From NCBI RefSeq assembly GCF_040496035.1, contig NZ_JBEPJZ010000001.1, positions 1-64,000 on the forward strand: a DNA stretch of 64,000 bases, read 5' to 3'. Of this stretch, positions 61,245 to 64,000 are shown piece after piece. A program made the translations under genes and the position numbers. The notes beneath the pieces were generated by a model. It worked only from the letters and a program-made list of their open reading frames with translations. It was not told where the DNA came from and ran no database searches. The DNA is from Agromyces sp. SYSU T00194 (GTDB taxonomy: Bacteria > Actinomycetota > Actinomycetes > Actinomycetales > Microbacteriaceae). Each line of letters opens with the position of its first letter. Position 1 is the first letter of the stretch.

Positions 61245-61739
61245 TCAGGCCGCCTCGAGGTACTCGCCCCACTGCGGCAACGGGCGCTCGAACCCGCGCA
61301 CGAGCCAGCTCCGGCCGTTCGGCATGCGCGGGGTGAAGCGCAGCTCCCAGCCCATCTCGGCCGGCGTGTGGTCGCCCTTGACGTTGTTGCAGCGCAAGCA
61401 GCACGCCACGAGGTTCTCCCACGTGTCGCGTCCGCCGCGCGAGCGTGGCAGCACGTGGTCGATCGTGGTCGCCGACCGTGCGCAGTAGGCGCACCGGTGC
61501 TCGTCGCGCCGCAGCACGCCCCGGCGGCTGACCGGGATGGGACGCGAGTACGGCGTGCGCACGTACCTGGTCAGGATGATGACCGACGGGCGGTCCCACG
61601 TGCCGCTCGTCGCGAGCACCGGGTGCTCCTCGTCGCTGCGGATCACGGTGGCCTTCTCGTTCATCACGAGCATGAGCGCGCGCTTGAACGAGACGACCGC
61701 CAGCGGCTCATAGCCGGCGTTGAGCACCAGGGTGCGCAT
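61245..61739 (-). CDS. HNH endonuclease
   Basis: A 164-residue HNH nuclease. The domain (about 78-125) has a zinc frame Cys83/Cys86 (CAYC) and Cys114/Cys117 (CLRC), catalytic His95 in TIDHVLPRSRGG and Asn109 in DTWENLV. The N-terminal MRTLVLNAGYEPLAVVSFKRAL is the standard start of this chromosomal HNH group, widespread in bacteria with no known target. AAAGG precedes ATG 61739. Upstream is a terminator-bearing leader (61825-61965). Confidence 0.9.
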   Translation of the reverse strand: MRTLVLNAGYEPLAVVSFKRALMLVMNEKATVIRSDEEHPVLATSGTWDRPSVIILTRYVRTPYSRPIPVSRRGVLRRDEHRCAYCARSATTIDHVLPRSRGGRDTWENLVACCLRCNNVKGDHTPAEMGWELRFTPRMPNGRSWLVRGFERPLPQWGEYLEAA

Positions 61740-61824
61740 GGAGTGCCTTTCGATCGGGGCTGGATGGCTCCCAGCCGCGTGAACGGTTCCGGCGCCCCGG
61801 TCGCGGGAGGCGGTCGCAGGCATG

Positions 61825-61856
61825 CAAAAAGGGCATCGTCTGCACGACGATGCCCT
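61825..61856 (-). terminator. Rho-independent terminator upstream of the HNH gene
   Basis: On the minus strand an 11-bp stem (AGGGCATCGTC, 61856-61846, pairing with 61840-61830) with a 5-nt loop is followed by TTTTT (61830-61826). It is a textbook intrinsic terminator. It ends whatever is transcribed from about 62000, or attenuates the HNH gene. Confidence 0.82.
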
Positions 61857-61965
61857 GATCTTGCGGCGCATGGCTCAGCGAGCCGGCGCATTGCTGCGTA
61901 CTGCTGTGTCGCAGGTCGAATTGCACGCGCTCATCCGCGGTGTGGATGCTGCGTACCTCGATCAT
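61840..61965 (-). CDS. Leader ORF crossing the terminator (putative attenuator peptide)
   Basis: ATG 61965 has a strong GGGAG site at 61977-61973 and starts MIEVRSIHTADERVQFDLRH. A TAGCCT -10 box is at 62013-62008. The frame stays open through the terminator at 61856-61825 to a stop at 61708, overlapping the start of the HNH gene; the end given here is nominal. A ribosome translating it would melt the hairpin, so it may control read-through into the HNH gene. Whether a stable protein is made is unclear. Confidence 0.4.
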
Positions 61966-62102
61966 GCGGCTACTCCCGATCGGATCGACTCGAGACGTCA
62001 GGGCTTCAGGCTAACCCACGCACGGCACGGGGCGGCCCCGAGGCGCGCCGATTCGGCGTCTCGTCACGAGGTGTTCACAATCGCGGGCGCCGCCCGCCGG
62101 CC

Positions 62103-62945
62103 TCAGCCGTTGATGCGGACGATGTAATAGCTGGTGGTCCAGATCGGCTGGATCCGCACGGAGGTGCCCGGGTACGGGGCGTGCAGGATGTTGCCGTTGC
62201 CGGCGTAGAAGCCGTCGTGGCCCGACATGATCACCAGGTCGCCGGGCTGCGCCTCGGAGAGCGGGATCCGGGTGCCGGAGGCAGCCTGGCCCGACGAGGA
62301 GTGCGGCAGCGAGATGCCGTACTGGGCGAAGACGTACATGACGAAGCCCGAGCAGTCGAAGCCGGCGGGCGTCGCGCCGCCGTACACGTACGGGACGCCG
62401 ATGTACTGCGAGGCGGTCGCGAAGACCGCGGCGGGGCTGTAGCTGGTGGTCGGCGCGGCGTAGGTCGTCGATGCGACGGCGGCGGTCTGGCCGTACGAGG
62501 TCATCGCCGCATTCGCGGCGGCCCGGGCGGCGGCGGCCTCCTCGGCGGCCCGTCGGGCGGCCTCGGCGGCCTCGCGCTCGGCGCGCTGCCGGTCGATCTC
62601 CTCCTTGGTGACGGCCTCGTAGCTGTCGGTGGTGATCTCGGCGGCGACGGCCTCCTCGTCGACGTCGACGCTCTGCGCCTCGGCCTTGGTGAGCAGTGCC
62701 GCCTCGCTGGCGCCGAACTGCGGGTCGTTCGAGCCGGGGGCGAAGGCGTAGGCGGGGAGGGCGAGGGTGCCGACGATGCCGGCGGCGACCGACATCACGA
62801 TGACGTTCGCGAATGCGCCGCGGCGCAGGCCCCTGGTCGACGCGAAGGGAGCGTCGGGCGTGGCGACCTCGTTGCCCGAGCGGGCGATCCGGGTGGATCC
62901 GTTCGTGCGGTCCTTCGTGGAACCGGTGCGAGTCTTCCGAGCCAA
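62103..62945 (-). CDS. NlpC/P60 peptidoglycan endopeptidase
   Basis: A 280-residue exported cell-wall endopeptidase. Start: TTG 62945 (MARKTRTGSTKDR) with GGAGG six nt upstream; the frame continues to 63062 but without such a site. A basic N terminus (about 1-40), hydrophobic segment ending GTLALPAYA (about 64), and a coiled-coil linker (about 80-140, AEREAAEAARRAAEEAAAAR) are followed by the C-terminal NlpC/P60 domain with catalytic Cys198 (GFDCSGFV), His243 (SGHDGFY) and His255. It cleaves stem peptides. Linker and signal resemble the CHAP protein. Confidence 0.9.
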   Translation of the reverse strand: MARKTRTGSTKDRTNGSTRIARSGNEVATPDAPFASTRGLRRGAFANVIVMSVAAGIVGTLALPAYAFAPGSNDPQFGASEAALLTKAEAQSVDVDEEAVAAEITTDSYEAVTKEEIDRQRAEREAAEAARRAAEEAAAARAAANAAMTSYGQTAAVASTTYAAPTTSYSPAAVFATASQYIGVPYVYGGATPAGFDCSGFVMYVFAQYGISLPHSSSGQAASGTRIPLSEAQPGDLVIMSGHDGFYAGNGNILHAPYPGTSVRIQPIWTTSYYIVRING

Positions 62946-63151
62946 GTCGTACCTCCGGCGCCCCCGCGGTGCTTGTGGCAACCACCCCGTCCATGTGCGC
63001 TCACGCGTACGTTTCACGAGGCAAGAGACAGACAGGGGGACGTCTTGACTCGTGTGCGCCATCCGGCTTCGTGATGGCGACTGAGAGGTGACGCTACGTC
63101 ATTCGCGCGCGTATGTCACATTCCGAGTCGGAATTTCTCACGATTGGGTAA
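62946..63151 (-). promoter_or_regulatory. Long leader/promoter region of the NlpC/P60 gene
   Basis: About 200 nt without a gene. It contains GTGAC...GTCAC repeats (63088-63119 on +). The exact promoter is unclear. No riboswitch consensus was recognised; the region is less GC-rich near 63120-63150. Confidence 0.35.
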
Positions 63152-63181
63152 CGAAAACCTGCCCCCAGATCGGGGGGCAGC
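63152..63181 (-). terminator. Intrinsic terminator after the DtxR-family gene
   Basis: On the minus strand CTGCCCCC (from 63180) pairs with GGGGGCAG around CGATCT, followed by GTTTTC. It lies about 45 nt after the DtxR stop. A second perfect hairpin is at 63188-63215. Confidence 0.7.
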
Positions 63182-63187
63182 CCACCC

Positions 63188-63215
63188 CGGGATCCGCGTC
63201 AGTCCGCGGATCCCG
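63188..63215. terminator. GC hairpin directly after the DtxR-family gene
   Basis: CGGGATCCGCG (63188-63198) and CGCGGATCCCG (63205-63215) form an 11-bp perfect stem with a 6-nt loop. It sits 10 nt after the stop and makes a double terminator with the T-tailed hairpin at 63152-63181. Confidence 0.65.
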
Positions 63216-63225
63216 CCCACCGAGG

Positions 63226-63918
63226 TCAGGTCGCGATGAAAATGTGGCCCGCGACCTCGATCGGCAGCTCCAGGCCGGGCTCCACGCCCTCGACATCGAC
63301 TGCGACGTACCCGTCACTCATCGAGAAGGTGGCGGATGCCCCGGGCACGACGCCCGCCTGCTTGAGCTGGGCCAGCAGTTCGGGGTCGAACTGCACGGGC
63401 TCGGCCAGGCGGCGGATCATGCCGGACACGGGGTCGGCACCCGCCTGCAGCTCCCGCACGACGTTGACGACCCCGTGCATGAACGGCGCCGCCGGCTCGA
63501 CGCCGAGCTCGGCGAGCCCCGGGATGGGGTTGCCGTAGGGCGACTCCGTCGGGTGCCCGAGGATCTCGATGAGGCGACGCTCGACGTGCTCGCTCATCAC
63601 ATGCTCCCACCGGCATGCCTCGTCGTGGACGTACTCCCAGTCGAGCCCGATCACGTCGGCGAGCAGGCGTTCCGCCAGGCGGTGCTTGCGCATCACGTGG
63701 ACCGCCTTCTCGCGGCCGTCGGCGGTCAGCTCGAGGTGGCGGTCGCCCGAGACGACCACGAGCCCGTCGCGCTCCATGCGGGCGACGGTCTGCGACACGG
63801 TGGGGCCGGAGTGCCCGAGGCGCTCCGAGATGCGCGCGCGCAACGGCACGATGCCCTCCTCCTCGAGGTCGAGGATGGTGCGGAGGTACATCTCCGTCGT
63901 GTCGATGAGATCGGTCAC
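63226..63918 (-). CDS. DtxR/IdeR-family metal-dependent regulator
   Basis: A 230-residue full-length DtxR-type repressor with N-terminal winged helix (1-73), dimerization/metal domain (74-140) and C-terminal SH3-like domain (about 150-230). The metal ligands fall exactly at DtxR numbering: Met10, Cys102, Glu105, His106 and His79, Glu83, His98. So it should sense Fe2+ or Mn2+. A full set with SH3 domain favours IdeR-like iron control over the shorter MntR type, but the target genes are not in the window. GTG 63918 has AGGAGG four nt upstream. Confidence 0.92.
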   Translation of the reverse strand: MTDLIDTTEMYLRTILDLEEEGIVPLRARISERLGHSGPTVSQTVARMERDGLVVVSGDRHLELTADGREKAVHVMRKHRLAERLLADVIGLDWEYVHDEACRWEHVMSEHVERRLIEILGHPTESPYGNPIPGLAELGVEPAAPFMHGVVNVVRELQAGADPVSGMIRRLAEPVQFDPELLAQLKQAGVVPGASATFSMSDGYVAVDVEGVEPGLELPIEVAGHIFIAT

Positions 63919-63993
63919 CGGTCCTCCTGCTCCCGCCGCCCAGCGCGCCGTCACACAGCCTACCGTCGCGCACGCGCTGGCTAGACTCGGGGC

Positions 63994-64000
63994 ATGCCGA
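63994..64000 (+). CDS. Start of a gene truncated by the window edge
   Basis: ATG 63994 lies 6 nt after a TAGACT -10 box (63982-63987), the leaderless pattern seen across the window. Only two codons and one base (ATG CCG A) are visible, so the product is unknown. Divergent from the DtxR gene. Confidence 0.6.

Overview
The window is high-GC actinobacterial DNA. Very strong G/C third-position bias, GTG/TTG starts, many leaderless promoters (a TAnnnT box 6-8 nt before the start codon), Lsr2, a full-length DtxR/IdeR-type regulator and the constantly recurring word GGATGC/GCATCC point to Microbacteriaceae (an Agromyces- or Microbacterium-like genus is a guess). It reads as chromosomal backbone with small accessory islands. 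I see no prophage, insertion sequence or CRISPR array.

Layout. 1-400: promoters and leader of an rRNA operon that runs leftward off the window. 0.4-16.6 kb: aldo/keto reductase, DUF4188 protein, HrpA-type helicase, amidohydrolase, MFS exporter, DUF4349 lipoprotein, acyl-CoA dehydrogenase-like protein, a KhtT/KhtU-like cation/proton antiporter pair, a luciferase-like flavin enzyme and a coupled PfkB kinase-SurE-Rossmann operon. 16.6-31 kb: M20 peptidase, MFS exporters, a two-component system, a cassette of glycosyltransferase, DUF2064 protein and methyltransferase, a converging operon of cytochrome-b-like protein, molybdopterin oxidoreductase and small membrane protein, then MTA phosphorylase and a sugar-nucleotide-type epimerase. 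31-43.5 kb: VanY-type peptidase, GH15 enzyme, Lsr2, a DksA/TraR-like protein, an unusual MarR-GNAT-hydroxyisobutyrate-dehydrogenase fusion, MFS, tRNA-Ala(CGC), GalU, formyl-THF cyclo-ligase, FmdB-type zinc ribbon and MscL.

43.5-52.7 kb: a large SF1-helicase-like protein whose Walker A lysine and Walker B glutamate are both replaced, a sulfur operon (CoA-disulfide-reductase-rhodanese, rhodanese, CstR-like repressor) with matching operators, alanine dehydrogenase with a divergent Lrp regulator, and small hypotheticals, one behind a 14-codon upstream ORF. 52.7-64 kb: CDF transporter, DUF1801 protein, small membrane proteins, a tandem-winged-helix regulator between two genes that share its likely operators (one product is a Tat-exported protein), tRNA-Arg(CCT), a lactonase, two long-leader peptidoglycan hydrolases (CHAP and NlpC/P60) sharing an N-terminal module, an HNH nuclease behind an attenuator-like terminator, and a DtxR/IdeR regulator. 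The window ends 7 bases into another gene.

Most promising for something undescribed: the three-domain MarR-GNAT-HIBADH fusion with a palindrome over its own promoter; the ATPase-dead helicase-nuclease; the tandem-wHTH/Tat-protein regulon; and the glycosyltransferase/DUF2064/methyltransferase plus molybdoenzyme neighbourhood. All functions come from reading the sequence; no database search was run.
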